The notes below the pieces were generated by a model. That model saw nothing but the letters and a program-made list of their open reading frames with translations, was not told the DNA's origin and made no database searches. Below are positions 33,558-42,465 of a stretch of DNA of 58,047 nt, in pieces (the first letter of the stretch is position 1; every line of letters starts with the position of its first letter). Source of the DNA: Streptomyces sp. DH37 (GTDB taxonomy: Bacteria > Actinomycetota > Actinomycetes > Streptomycetales > Streptomycetaceae); contig NZ_JARVKV010000040.1 in assembly GCF_029813835.1 (NCBI RefSeq), positions 1 to 58,047 of the forward strand. The letters are read 5' to 3'. The position numbers and the translations under genes were made by a program.

Positions 33558-34205
33558 ATGACCACCAAGCAGATCAAGGGTGTCCTGGGCGAGAAGCTCG
33601 GCATGACCCAGGTCTGGGACGAGAACAACCGTGTCGTCCCCGTCACCGTCGTCAAGGCCGGCCCCTGCATCGTCACCCAGGTGCGTACCGCAGACAAGGA
33701 CGGCTACGAGGCCGTCCAGATCGCCTTCGGCGAGATCGACCCGCGCAAGGTGAACAAGCCCCTCAAGGGCCACTTCGCCAAGGCGGATGTGACCCCGCGC
33801 CGCCACCTGGTGGAGCTGCGTACCGCCGACGCCGGCGAGTACACGCTCGGCCAGGAGGTCACCGCCGAGGTGTTCGAGTCCGGTGTGAAGGTCGACGTCA
33901 CCGGCAAGAGCAAGGGCAAGGGCACCGCCGGTGTCATGAAGCGCCACGGCTTCGCCGGTCTCGGCGCCGGCCACGGCACGCAGCGCAAGCACCGCTCGCC
34001 CGGCTCCATCGGTGGCTGCGCCACCCCGGGCCGCGTGTTCAAGGGCCTGCGCATGGCCGGCCGCATGGGCAACGAGCGGGTCACCACCCAGAACCTGACC
34101 GTCCACGCCGTTGACGCGGAGAAGGGCCTGCTGCTCATCAAGGGCGCGGTTCCCGGTCCGAACGGCGGCCTCGTCCTGGTCCGTACCGCGGCCAAGGGGG
34201 CCTGA
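33558..34205 (+). CDS. rplC: 50S ribosomal protein L3
   Basis: An early 50S assembly protein that reaches the peptidyl transferase centre. The 215-residue length is usual. The tip loop HRSPGSIGGCATPGRVFKG and MAGRMGNERVTTQNL are both present; a glutamine in the latter (VTTQNL) is methylated by PrmB in other bacteria. It lies 14 bases after rpsJ and 8 before rplD. Confidence 0.98.
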   Translation: MTTKQIKGVLGEKLGMTQVWDENNRVVPVTVVKAGPCIVTQVRTADKDGYEAVQIAFGEIDPRKVNKPLKGHFAKADVTPRRHLVELRTADAGEYTLGQEVTAEVFESGVKVDVTGKSKGKGTAGVMKRHGFAGLGAGHGTQRKHRSPGSIGGCATPGRVFKGLRMAGRMGNERVTTQNLTVHAVDAEKGLLLIKGAVPGPNGGLVLVRTAAKGA

Positions 34206-34213
34206 GGTAACCG

Positions 34214-34864
34214 ATGAGCACCATTGACATCCTTTCGCCGGCAGGCGACAAGGCCGGGACCGTCGAGCTCCCCGAGGAGATCTTCGACGCGCAGGTCAGC
34301 GTTCCGCTGATCCACCAGGTCGTCGTCGCGCAGCTGGCCGCTGCCCGCCAGGGCACGCACAAGACCAAGACCCGCGGCGAGGTCCGTGGCGGTGGCAAGA
34401 AGCCGTACCGCCAGAAGGGCACCGGCCGCGCCCGCCAGGGTTCGACCCGCGCCCCGCAGTTCGCCGGCGGTGGCGTCGTGCACGGTCCCGTGCCGCGTGA
34501 CTACTCGCAGCGGACCCCGAAGAAGATGAAGGCCGCCGCCCTGCGCGGTGCCCTCTCCGACCGGGCCCGCCACAACCGCGTCCACGTCGTCACCGGCGTG
34601 GTCGAGGGCGAGATCTCCACCAAGGCCGCCAAGACCCTGTTCGGCAAGATCAGCGAGCGCAAGAACGTGCTCCTGGTCGCCGAGCGGACCGACGAGGCCG
34701 CGTGGCTGTCCGCCCGCAACCTGCCCCAGGTCCACATCCTGGAGCCGGGCCAGCTGAACACCTACGACGTGCTCGTCTCCGACGACGTGGTCTTCACCCA
34801 GGCCGCCTTCGAGAGCTTCGTGGCCGGCCGCAAGGCCGTCGAGCGCGAAGGGAGCGACGCCTGA
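34214..34864 (+). CDS. rplD: 50S ribosomal protein L4
   Basis: L4 lines the exit tunnel together with L22. The 216-residue protein has the tunnel loop region KTRGEVRGGGKKPYRQKGTGRARQGS (split here), where macrolide-resistance changes occur elsewhere; the visible residues look wild type. In E. coli L4 represses the S10 operon. Its stop overlaps the rplW start by one base (TGATG). Confidence 0.97.
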   Translation: MSTIDILSPAGDKAGTVELPEEIFDAQVSVPLIHQVVVAQLAAARQGTHKTKTRGEVRGGGKKPYRQKGTGRARQGSTRAPQFAGGGVVHGPVPRDYSQRTPKKMKAAALRGALSDRARHNRVHVVTGVVEGEISTKAAKTLFGKISERKNVLLVAERTDEAAWLSARNLPQVHILEPGQLNTYDVLVSDDVVFTQAAFESFVAGRKAVEREGSDA

Positions 34865-35187
34865 TGACCGAGGCCACCGTCACCAGCAAGACCTTCTCCG
34901 ACCCCCGCGACATCCTCGTGAAGCCGGTGGTGTCCGAGAAGAGCTACGCGCTGCTGGACGAGAACAAGTACACGTTCGTCGTCGACCCGCGTGCCAACAA
35001 GACCCAGATCAAGCAGGCCGTCGAGGCGGTCTTCTCGGTCAAGGTCACCGGGGTCAACACGATCAACCGCCAGGGCAAGCGCAAGCGCACCCGCACCGGT
35101 TACGGCAAGCGCGCCAACACCAAGCGCGCCATCGTGACCCTCGCCGAGGGCGACCGTATCGACATCTTCGGCGGTCCGGTCTCCTAA
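34864..35187 (+). CDS. rplW: 50S ribosomal protein L23
   Basis: L23 surrounds the tunnel exit and docks trigger factor and SRP. The 107-residue protein contains LVKPVVSEKSYALLDENKYTF (split), DPRANKTQIKQAVEAVFSV and the basic loop GKRKRTRTGYGKR. ATG 34864 shares its A with the last base of the rplD stop, which supports coupling. A frame opening 54 codons earlier is overlap with rplD. Confidence 0.97.
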   Translation: MTEATVTSKTFSDPRDILVKPVVSEKSYALLDENKYTFVVDPRANKTQIKQAVEAVFSVKVTGVNTINRQGKRKRTRTGYGKRANTKRAIVTLAEGDRIDIFGGPVS

Positions 35188-35226
35188 CGGAGGTCGCACC
35201 GTCCGATATCGGACGAGGACTGAGAA

Positions 35227-36063
35227 ATGGGTATCCGCAAGTACAAGCCGACGACCCCGGGCCGTCGTGGCTCCAGCGTCGCCGACTTCGTCGAGATCAC
35301 GCGGTCCACGCCGGAGAAGTCGCTGGTCCGCCCCCTGCACAGCAAGGGCGGCCGTAACAACGCCGGTCGTGTGACCGTCCGCCACCAGGGCGGTGGCCAC
35401 AAGCGCGCCTACCGCGTGATCGACTTCCGTCGTCACGACAAGGACGGCGTGCCGGCCAAGGTCGCGCACATCGAGTACGACCCGAACCGCACCGCGCGCA
35501 TCGCGCTGCTGCACTACGTCGACGGCGAGAAGCGCTACATCCTCGCGCCGGCCGGCCTGAAGCAGGGCGACCGCATCGAGAACGGCCCCGGCGCCGACAT
35601 CAAGCCGGGCAACAACCTCGCGCTGCGCAACATCCCGGTCGGTACGACCATCCACGCCATCGAGCTGCGGCCCGGCGGCGGCGCGAAGTTCGCCCGCTCC
35701 GCGGGTGCCTCCGTGCAGCTGCTGGCGAAGGAGGGCCGCATGGCCCACCTGCGCATGCCGTCCGGTGAGATCCGCCTGGTCGACGTCCGCTGCCGCGCCA
35801 CCGTCGGCGAGGTCGGCAACGCCGAGCAGTCGAACATCAACTGGGGCAAGGCCGGCCGCATGCGCTGGAAGGGCGTCCGCCCGACCGTCCGCGGTGTGGT
35901 CATGAACCCTGTCGACCACCCGCACGGTGGTGGTGAGGGCAAGACCTCCGGTGGTCGTCACCCGGTCTCGCCGTGGGGCAAGAAGGAAGGACGTACTCGC
36001 TCGCCGAAGAAGGCCAGCAACAAGTACATCGTCCGCCGCCGCAAGACGAACAAGAAGCGCTAG
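35227..36063 (+). CDS. rplB: 50S ribosomal protein L2
   Basis: L2 is the largest conserved 50S protein and is needed for subunit joining and peptidyl transfer. The 278-residue protein begins GIRKYKPTTPGRRG and contains the near-universal MNPVDHPHGGGEGKTSGG region with the conserved histidine, ending in a lysine/arginine tail. It lies 39 bases after rplW and 14 before rpsS. Confidence 0.98.
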   Translation: MGIRKYKPTTPGRRGSSVADFVEITRSTPEKSLVRPLHSKGGRNNAGRVTVRHQGGGHKRAYRVIDFRRHDKDGVPAKVAHIEYDPNRTARIALLHYVDGEKRYILAPAGLKQGDRIENGPGADIKPGNNLALRNIPVGTTIHAIELRPGGGAKFARSAGASVQLLAKEGRMAHLRMPSGEIRLVDVRCRATVGEVGNAEQSNINWGKAGRMRWKGVRPTVRGVVMNPVDHPHGGGEGKTSGGRHPVSPWGKKEGRTRSPKKASNKYIVRRRKTNKKR

Positions 36064-36077
36064 GAGGCGGGTTTTCG

Positions 36078-36359
36078 ATGCCGCGCAGTCTCAAGAAGGG
36101 GCCTTTCGTCGACGACCACCTGATCAAGAAGGTGGACGCCCAGAACGACGCAGGCACCAAGAACGTCATCAAGACCTGGTCCCGCCGCTCGATGATCGTC
36201 CCGGCCATGCTGGGCCACACGATCGCGGTGCACGACGGCCGCAAGCACGTCCCGGTGTTCGTCACCGAGTCGATGGTCGGCCACAAGCTCGGCGAGTTCG
36301 CGCCGACCCGCACCTTCCGCGGCCACGAGAAGGACGACCGCAAGTCGCGTCGTCGCTGA
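36078..36359 (+). CDS. rpsS: 30S ribosomal protein S19
   Basis: S19 sits in the 30S head with S13 and contacts the A-site finger. The 93-residue protein begins PRSLKKGPFVDDHLIKKV and contains SRRSMIVPAMLGHTIAVHDG and KLGEFAPTRTFRGH. ATG 36078 was picked over an upstream frame that overlaps rplB; GGAGG lies about 12 bases before it. Confidence 0.98.
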   Translation: MPRSLKKGPFVDDHLIKKVDAQNDAGTKNVIKTWSRRSMIVPAMLGHTIAVHDGRKHVPVFVTESMVGHKLGEFAPTRTFRGHEKDDRKSRRR

Positions 36360-36405
36360 TCTGCGGAAATAGCGAAGACCAATGACTGACACCGAAGGGA
36401 CAACC

Positions 36406-36753
36406 ATGGAAGCCAGGGCCCAGGCGCGGTACATCCGCGTCACGCCCATGAAGGCCCGCCGCGTGGTGGACCTCATCCGTGGCATGGACGCCACGGAGGC
36501 TCAGGCGGTCCTGCGTTTCGCCCCGCAGGCCGCGAGCGTGCCCGTCGGCAAGGTGCTGGACAGCGCCATCGCCAACGCCGCGCACAACTACGACCACACG
36601 GACGTCGACAGCCTCTTCATCTCCGAGGCGTACGTCGACGAGGGCCCGACCCTGAAGCGGTTCCGGCCGCGCGCCCAGGGCCGCGCCTACCGGATCCGCA
36701 AGCGGACCAGCCACATCACGGTGGTCGTCAGCAGCAAGGAAGGAACCCGGTAA
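36406..36753 (+). CDS. rplV: 50S ribosomal protein L22
   Basis: L22 lines the exit tunnel opposite L4. ATG 36406 gives a 115-residue product (MEARAQARYIRVTPMKARRVVD in two parts) of the usual Streptomyces length, with GAAGGGA five bases upstream; ATG 36382 would add eight unlikely residues. The tunnel hairpin region FRPRAQGRAYRIRKRTSH is intact. The stop overlaps the rpsC ATG by one base. Confidence 0.97.
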   Translation: MEARAQARYIRVTPMKARRVVDLIRGMDATEAQAVLRFAPQAASVPVGKVLDSAIANAAHNYDHTDVDSLFISEAYVDEGPTLKRFRPRAQGRAYRIRKRTSHITVVVSSKEGTR

Positions 36754-37583
36754 TGGGCCAGAAGATCAACCCGCACGGGTTCCGGCTCGGCATCACCACG
36801 GACTTCAAGTCCCGCTGGTACGCCGACAAGCTCTACAAGGACTACATCAAGGAAGACGTCGAGATCCGCCGCCTGCTCACGCAGGGCATGGAGCGGGCCG
36901 GCATCTCCAAGGTGGAGATCGAGCGCACCCGCGACCGCGTCCGCGTGGACGTCCACACCGCCCGTCCGGGCATCGTGATCGGCCGCCGCGGCGCCGAGGC
37001 GGAGCGCATCCGCGGTCAGCTCGAGAAGCTGACCGGCAAGCAGATCCAGTTCAACATCCTCGAGGTGAAGAACCCGGAGACGGACGCTCAGCTGGTGGCC
37101 CAGGCCGTCGCCGAGCAGCTGTCCTCCCGCGTCTCCTTCCGCCGTGCGATGCGCAAGTCGATGCAGAGCACGATGAAGGCCGGCGCCAAGGGCATCAAGA
37201 TCCAGTGCGGTGGCCGCCTCGGCGGCGCCGAGATGTCCCGCACCGAGTTCTACCGCGAGGGCCGGGTTCCCCTGCACACCCTCCGGGCCAACATCGACTA
37301 CGGCTTCTTCGAGGCCAAGACGACGTTCGGCCGCATCGGTGTGAAGGTCTGGATCTACAAGGGCGACGTCAAGAACATCGCCGAGGTCCGCGCCGAGAAC
37401 GCCGCCGCCCGCGCCGGCAACCGTCCGTCGCGCGGTGGCAACGACCGTCCGCGCCGCGGTGGCGAGCGCGGCGGACGCGGCCGCAAGCCGCAGCAGGACC
37501 GGACCGAGGCTCCCCGGGCCGAGGCGGGCACCGCTGCCGCTCCGGCCGCCGAGAGCACCGGCTCTGCCGGGAAGGAGGCCTGA
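36753..37583 (+). CDS. rpsC: 30S ribosomal protein S3
   Basis: S3 forms part of the mRNA entry helicase. It has 276 residues. The N-terminal KH domain carries the GxxG loop in GIVIGRRGAEAERIRG. The C-terminal domain includes MRKSMQSTMKAGAKGIKIQ. A basic Gly/Arg tail of about 55 residues rich in GGNDRPRRGGERGGRG is typical of actinobacterial S3. It shares one base with rplV at its start, and rplP follows after 5 bases. Confidence 0.98.
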   Translation: MGQKINPHGFRLGITTDFKSRWYADKLYKDYIKEDVEIRRLLTQGMERAGISKVEIERTRDRVRVDVHTARPGIVIGRRGAEAERIRGQLEKLTGKQIQFNILEVKNPETDAQLVAQAVAEQLSSRVSFRRAMRKSMQSTMKAGAKGIKIQCGGRLGGAEMSRTEFYREGRVPLHTLRANIDYGFFEAKTTFGRIGVKVWIYKGDVKNIAEVRAENAAARAGNRPSRGGNDRPRRGGERGGRGRKPQQDRTEAPRAEAGTAAAPAAESTGSAGKEA

Positions 37584-37588
37584 CCGTC

Positions 37589-38008
37589 ATGCTGATCCCC
37601 CGCAGGGTCAAGCACCGCAAGCAGCACCACCCGAAGCGCAAGGGCATGGCCAAGGGCGGCACCGAGGTTGCTTTCGGCGAGTACGGCATCCAGGCCGTCA
37701 CCGCTGCCTACGTGACGAACCGGCAGATCGAGGCGGCTCGTATCTCCATGACCCGTCACATCAAGCGTGGCGGCAAGGTGTGGATCAACATCTACCCGGA
37801 CCGTCCGCTGACGAAGAAGCCCGCCGAGACCCGCATGGGTTCCGGTAAGGGTTCGCCGGAGTGGTGGGTCGCGAACGTCAAGCCCGGTCGGGTCATGTTC
37901 GAGCTGTCCTACCCGAACGAGAAGATTGCTCGTGAGGCGCTCACCCGCGCTGCTCACAAGCTTCCGATGAAGTGCCGGATCGTTCGGCGCGAGGCAGGTG
38001 AGTCGTGA
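37589..38008 (+). CDS. rplP: 50S ribosomal protein L16
   Basis: L16 organises the A-site tRNA region of the 50S. The 139-residue protein begins LIPRRVKHRKQHHPKRKGMA. It has the KPAETRMGSGKGSPEWWVA motif, whose arginine is hydroxylated in E. coli. ATG 37589 follows GAAGGAGG. The stop shares one base with the rpmC ATG. Confidence 0.98.
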   Translation: MLIPRRVKHRKQHHPKRKGMAKGGTEVAFGEYGIQAVTAAYVTNRQIEAARISMTRHIKRGGKVWINIYPDRPLTKKPAETRMGSGKGSPEWWVANVKPGRVMFELSYPNEKIAREALTRAAHKLPMKCRIVRREAGES

Positions 38009-38232
38009 TGGCGGCCGGTACCAAGGCGAGCGAGCTGCGCGAGCTGGGCGACGAGGAGCTCGTCGTCAAGCTGCGCGAGGCCAAGGAGGAGCTCTTCAAG
38101 CTCCGTTTCCAGGCGGCGACCGGACAGCTGGAGAACAACGGCCGGCTGAAGGCCGTCCGCAAGGACATCGCCCGGATCTACACCCTGATGCGTGAGCGCG
38201 AGCTCGGCATCGAGACGGTGGAGAGCGCCTGA
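38008..38232 (+). CDS. rpmC: 50S ribosomal protein L29
   Basis: A two-helix protein at the tunnel exit. The 74-residue product contains LREAKEELFKLRFQAATGQLEN (split), then LKAVRKDIARIYTLMRERE. ATG 38008 overlaps the rplP stop; the GTG three bases earlier would add one residue. It ends sharing one base with rpsQ. Confidence 0.96.
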   Translation: MAAGTKASELRELGDEELVVKLREAKEELFKLRFQAATGQLENNGRLKAVRKDIARIYTLMRERELGIETVESA

Positions 38233-38519
38233 TGAGCGAGACGAATGTGACTGAGACTGCAGAGCAGAACCGCGGCTTCCGCAAGACCCGTGAGGGTCTG
38301 GTCGTCAGCGACAAGATGGACAAGACCGTTGTCGTCGCCGTCGAGGACCGCGTCAAGCACGCCCTGTACGGCAAGGTCATCCGCCGTACGAACAAGCTCA
38401 AGGCGCACGACGAGCAGAACGCCGCGGGTGTCGGCGACCGCGTCCTCCTGATGGAGACCCGGCCGCTGTCCGCGACGAAGCGCTGGCGCGTCGTCGAGAT
38501 CCTCGAGAAGGCCAAGTAA
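38232..38519 (+). CDS. rpsQ: 30S ribosomal protein S17
   Basis: A primary 16S-binding protein. At 95 residues it is slightly longer than E. coli S17 because of an acidic N-terminal tail (SETNVTETAEQN). The core has GLVVSDKMDKTVVVAVEDRV (split) and KAHDEQNAAGVGDRVLLMETRPLS. It starts on the last base of the rpmC stop. A CCCGAGA/TCTCGGG hairpin (38522-38540) follows right after its stop, ahead of rplN. Confidence 0.97.
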   Translation: MSETNVTETAEQNRGFRKTREGLVVSDKMDKTVVVAVEDRVKHALYGKVIRRTNKLKAHDEQNAAGVGDRVLLMETRPLSATKRWRVVEILEKAK

Positions 38520-38521
38520 TT

Positions 38522-38540
38522 CCCGAGATCCCTTCTCGGG
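38522..38540 (+). other. Small hairpin between rpsQ and rplN
   Basis: CCCGAGA pairs with TCTCGGG around a 5-base loop, two bases after rpsQ. It marks the S10/spc boundary and the 100-base gap before rplN. There is no T-run, so termination is doubtful. Confidence 0.45.
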
Positions 38541-38619
38541 ACGAGTTCCGCCAGGCTCGGCGAGGTGCGTGCGGTGAGCGCGCACCCGCCGGGAACCGGC
38601 AGACGATCAGGAGATAGAC

Positions 38620-38988
38620 GTGATCCAGCAGGAGTCGCGGCTGCGTGTCGCCGACAACACGGGAGCGAAGGAGATCCTTTGCATCCGTGTTCTCGGTGGC
38701 TCCGGCCGCCGCTACGCGGGTATCGGTGACGTCATCGTCGCCACCGTCAAGGACGCGATCCCCGGTGGCAACGTGAAGAAGGGCGACGTCGTCAAGGCCG
38801 TCGTCGTGCGCACCGTCAAGGAGCGCCGCCGCCCCGACGGCTCGTACATCCGCTTCGACGAGAACGCCGCCGTCATCCTCAAGAACGACGGCGACCCCCG
38901 CGGCACCCGTATCTTCGGCCCGGTGGGCCGTGAGCTGCGCGAGAAGAAGTTCATGAAGATCATCTCGCTCGCGCCGGAGGTGCTGTAA
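38620..38988 (+). CDS. rplN: 50S ribosomal protein L14
   Basis: L14 forms the bridge face of the 50S. The 122-residue protein starts at GTG after CAGGAGATAGAC. It contains ESRLRVADNTGAKE, DVIVATVKDAIPGGNVKKGDV (split) and the end FMKIISLAPEVL. It is the first spc-operon gene by E. coli convention; rplX follows 3 bases later. Confidence 0.98.
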   Translation: MIQQESRLRVADNTGAKEILCIRVLGGSGRRYAGIGDVIVATVKDAIPGGNVKKGDVVKAVVVRTVKERRRPDGSYIRFDENAAVILKNDGDPRGTRIFGPVGRELREKKFMKIISLAPEVL

Positions 38989-38991
38989 CCG

Positions 38992-39315
38992 ATGAAGATC
39001 AAGAAGGGCGACCTGGTCCAGGTCATCACCGGCAAGGACAAGGGCAAGCAGGGCAAGGTCATCGCGGCCTTCCCCCGCGAGGACCGCGTCCTGGTCGAGG
39101 GTGTCAACCGGGTCAAGAAGCACACCAAGGCCGGACAGACCGCTCGCGGTTCGAAGACCGGCGGCATCGTGACGACCGAGGCCCCGATCCACGTGAGCAA
39201 CGTTCAGCTCGTCGTGGAGAAGGACGGCAAGAAGGTCGTCACCCGCGTCGGTTACCGCTTCGACGAGGACGGCAACAAGATCCGCGTTGCCAAGCGGACC
39301 GGTGAGGACATCTGA
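38992..39315 (+). CDS. rplX: 50S ribosomal protein L24
   Basis: An early 50S assembly initiator of 107 residues with a KOW motif at the N-terminus (KKGDLVQVITGKDKGKQGKV) and the VEGVNRVKKHTKAGQ block. It starts 3 bases after rplN. Its stop overlaps the rplE start by one base. Confidence 0.97.
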   Translation: MKIKKGDLVQVITGKDKGKQGKVIAAFPREDRVLVEGVNRVKKHTKAGQTARGSKTGGIVTTEAPIHVSNVQLVVEKDGKKVVTRVGYRFDEDGNKIRVAKRTGEDI

Positions 39316-39878
39316 TGACTACCGCCACGAACGTGCAGCCGCGTCTGAAGACGCGCTACCGCGAGGAGATCGCGGGCAAGCTGCGTGACGAGTTCAAGTA
39401 CGAGAACGTCATGCAGACCCCCGGTCTCACCAAGATCGTGGTCAACATGGGTGTGGGCGAGGCCGCCCGCGACTCCAAGCTGATCGAGGGCGCCATCCGC
39501 GACCTCGCCACGATCACCGGCCAGAAGCCGGCCGTGACCAAGGCCCGGAAGTCCATCGCGCAGTTCAAGCTGCGCGAGGGTCAGCCGATCGGTGCCCACG
39601 TCACCCTGCGGGGCGACCGGATGTGGGAGTTCCTGGACCGCCTGCTGTCGCTCGCGCTGCCGCGCATCCGCGACTTCCGCGGTCTGTCGCCGAAGCAGTT
39701 CGACGGCAGGGGCAACTACACCTTCGGTCTCACGGAGCAGGTCATGTTCCACGAGATCGACCAGGACAAGATCGACCGGGTCCGGGGCATGGACATCACC
39801 GTGGTCACCACGGCGAACACCGACGAGGAGGGTCGCGCTCTGCTGCGTCACCTCGGATTCCCCTTCAAGGAGGCGTGA
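39315..39878 (+). CDS. rplE: 50S ribosomal protein L5
   Basis: L5 binds 5S rRNA and contacts S13 across the subunit bridge. The 187-residue protein contains MQTPGLTKIVVNMGVGEA, GQKPAVTKARKSIAQFKLREG (split) and FHEIDQDKIDRVRGMDITVVTTA (split). It starts on the last base of the rplX stop. rpsZ follows 3 bases after its own stop. Confidence 0.98.
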   Translation: MTTATNVQPRLKTRYREEIAGKLRDEFKYENVMQTPGLTKIVVNMGVGEAARDSKLIEGAIRDLATITGQKPAVTKARKSIAQFKLREGQPIGAHVTLRGDRMWEFLDRLLSLALPRIRDFRGLSPKQFDGRGNYTFGLTEQVMFHEIDQDKIDRVRGMDITVVTTANTDEEGRALLRHLGFPFKEA

Positions 39879-39881
39879 GCC

Positions 39882-40067
39882 GTGGCGAAGAAGGCTCTCA
39901 TTGCCAAGGCCGCCCGCAAGCCGAAGTTCTCGGTGCGCGCGTACACGCGCTGCCAGCGCTGCGGCCGTCCCCACTCCGTCTACCGCAAGTTCGGCCTGTG
40001 CCGCGTGTGCCTTCGTGAGATGGCCCACCGCGGCGAGCTGCCGGGCGTCACCAAGAGCTCCTGGTAG
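39882..40067 (+). CDS. rpsZ: 30S ribosomal protein S14, zinc-binding type Z
   Basis: The short 61-residue S14 with the zinc ribbon CQRCGRPHSVYRKFGLCRVC (four cysteines), which joins the 30S head. Streptomyces also has a longer, cysteine-free S14 paralogue used when zinc is scarce; it is not in this window. The GTG start lies 3 bases after rplE. An unusually long gap of 216 bases separates it from rpsH. Confidence 0.98.
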   Translation: MAKKALIAKAARKPKFSVRAYTRCQRCGRPHSVYRKFGLCRVCLREMAHRGELPGVTKSSW

Positions 40068-40283
40068 GTCCGCGCCAGCGGACCACCGGAACTCTCGGTA
40101 AGAGCATCCTGGCCGGCGAACGCCCTCCCCGCGTGCCCTAGGCTTGTGGGTTGGGCGCTCGCCGCCCATGACCGTCTTACTACGCCGTAGGTCCCCGCAC
40201 CGCACCCGTCCCGTCGCCATCGCGTACGGGGAGAGGGACGGAGCAGACAGGAAACCCCGGCGAGAGAGGCCGAAGGCCATCAC
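40068..40283 (+). promoter_or_regulatory. Structured gap inside the spc operon
   Basis: The genes on both sides are otherwise tightly packed. This spacer has a GGGCG/CGCCC hairpin (40153-40167), a CCGTCCC/GGGACGG pairing (40206-40212 with 40235-40241), a TACGCCGTA palindrome near 40181-40189, and promoter-like TAGGCT (40139-40144). It may contain an internal promoter or an mRNA control element for the S8 part of the operon. No gene is visible. Confidence 0.45.
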
Positions 40284-40682
40284 ATGACCATGACCGATCC
40301 GATCGCAGACATGCTGACGCGTCTGCGAAACGCGAACTCGGCTTACCACGACACCGTCGTGATGCCGCACAGCAAGATCAAGTCGCACATCGCGGAGATC
40401 CTCCAGCAGGAGGGCTACATCACCGGCTGGAAGGTCGAGGACGCCCAGGTGGGCAAGAACCTCGTCCTGGAGCTCAAGTTCGGGCCGAACCGCGAGCGTT
40501 CGATCGCCGGCATCAAGCGCATCAGCAAGCCGGGTCTGCGGGTCTACGCAAAGTCCACCAACCTGCCGAAGGTGCTCGGCGGCCTGGGCGTGGCGATCAT
40601 CTCCACCTCCCACGGGCTCCTCACCGACAAGCAGGCTCAGAAGAAGGGCGTGGGTGGGGAAGTCCTCGCCTACGTCTGGTAA
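40284..40682 (+). CDS. rpsH: 30S ribosomal protein S8
   Basis: S8 binds the central domain of 16S rRNA and in E. coli is the translational repressor of the spc operon. The 132-residue protein begins TMTDPIADMLTRLRNANSAYHD (split) and ends with GVAIISTSHGLLTDKQAQKKGVGGEVLAYVW (split). The ATG at 40284 has only a weak purine stretch (GGCCGAAGG) upstream. rplF follows after 24 bases. Confidence 0.98.
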   Translation: MTMTDPIADMLTRLRNANSAYHDTVVMPHSKIKSHIAEILQQEGYITGWKVEDAQVGKNLVLELKFGPNRERSIAGIKRISKPGLRVYAKSTNLPKVLGGLGVAIISTSHGLLTDKQAQKKGVGGEVLAYVW

Positions 40683-40706
40683 CGGAAGGGAACGGAGGTA
40701 AAGCTC

Positions 40707-41246
40707 ATGTCGCGTATCGGCAAGCTCCCCATCCAGGTTCCCGCCGGTGTGGACGTCACCATCGATGGCCGGACGGTCGCCGTGAAGGGCCCCAAGGGCA
40801 ACCTTTCGCACACCGTCGCCGCGCCCATCGAGGTCGCCAAGGGTGAGGACGGCACGATCCGTGTGACCCGCCCGAACGACGAGAGCCGGAACAAGGCCCT
40901 GCACGGCCTGTCCCGCACGCTGGTGGCGAACATGATCACTGGCGTGACCCAGGGCTACAGCAAGCAGCTCGAGATCAGCGGTGTCGGTTACCGCGTCCAG
41001 GCGAAGGGCTCCGACCTGGAGTTCTCCCTGGGATACAGCCACCCGATCACGGTGAAGGCTCCCGAGGGCATCTCCTTCAAGGTGGAGTCCCCGACCAAGC
41101 TGAGCGTCGAGGGCATCGACAAGCAGAAGGTCGGCGAAGTCGCCGCGAACATCCGCAAGCTGCGCAAGCCCGACCCGTACAAGGCCAAGGGCGTGAAGTA
41201 CGCGGGCGAGGTCATCCGCCGCAAGGTCGGAAAGGCTGGTAAGTAA
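40707..41246 (+). CDS. rplF: 50S ribosomal protein L6
   Basis: L6 lies near the factor-binding site. The 179-residue protein has two repeated domains: SRIGKLPIQVPAGVDVTIDG (N-terminal), then GVGYRVQAKGSDLEFSLGYSH and the C-terminal IRKLRKPDPYKAKGVKYAGE. The ATG follows ACGGAGGTAAAGCTC. rplR begins 3 bases after its stop. Confidence 0.98.
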   Translation: MSRIGKLPIQVPAGVDVTIDGRTVAVKGPKGNLSHTVAAPIEVAKGEDGTIRVTRPNDESRNKALHGLSRTLVANMITGVTQGYSKQLEISGVGYRVQAKGSDLEFSLGYSHPITVKAPEGISFKVESPTKLSVEGIDKQKVGEVAANIRKLRKPDPYKAKGVKYAGEVIRRKVGKAGK

Positions 41247-41249
41247 GCC

Positions 41250-41633
41250 ATGGCATACGGTGTGAAGATCGCGAAGGGCAGCGCGCGCAAGGCCGTCGCT
41301 GTCAAGCGGCGCCACATCCGCGTCCGCAAGAAGGTGTCGGGCACCGCCGAGCGTCCGCGCCTGGTGGTGACGCGCTCCAACCGTCACATGGTGGCGCAGG
41401 TCATCGACGACATCGCGGGCCACACGCTGGCCTCGGCGTCGACGCTGGACAGCTCGATCCGCGGCGGCGAGGGCGACAAGACCGCCCTGGCCAAGCAGGT
41501 CGGCTCCCTGGTCGCCGAGCGCGCCAAGGCAGCGGGCATCGAGGCCGTCGTGTTCGACCGCGGCGGCAACAAGTACGCCGGGCGGATCGCCGCCCTGGCC
41601 GACGCCGCCCGCGAGGCCGGGCTCAGGTTCTGA
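41250..41633 (+). CDS. rplR: 50S ribosomal protein L18
   Basis: L18 binds 5S rRNA. The 127-residue protein begins AYGVKIAKGSARKAVAVKRR and contains RKKVSGTAERPRLVVTRSNRH (split) and VVFDRGGNKYAGRIAALADAARE. It lies 3 bases after rplF and 43 before rpsE. Confidence 0.98.
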   Translation: MAYGVKIAKGSARKAVAVKRRHIRVRKKVSGTAERPRLVVTRSNRHMVAQVIDDIAGHTLASASTLDSSIRGGEGDKTALAKQVGSLVAERAKAAGIEAVVFDRGGNKYAGRIAALADAAREAGLRF

Positions 41634-41676
41634 GCCGGTCCCCACGCAAGCGGACGCATAGAGAGAGGTAATTCCA

Positions 41677-42281
<605 letters not shown>

Positions 42282-42282
<1 letters not shown>

Positions 42283-42464
42283 TGGCCCGCCTGAAGGTCA
42301 CCCAGACCAAGTCCTACATCGGCAGCAAGCAGAACCACCGCGACACCCTGCGTTCCCTCGGCCTCAAGCGAGTGAACGACACGGTCGTCAAGGAGGACCG
42401 TCCCGAGATCCGCGGCATGGTGCAGACCGTCCGCCACCTCGTGACGGTCGAGGAGGTCGACTGA
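42282..42464 (+). CDS. rpmD: 50S ribosomal protein L30
   Basis: A 60-residue protein typical of bacterial L30: LKVTQTKSYIGSKQNHRDTL, then GLKRVNDTVVKEDRPEIRGMV (split). It starts on the last base of the rpsE stop, and rplO begins one base after its own stop. Confidence 0.97.
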
Positions 42465-42465
42465 C

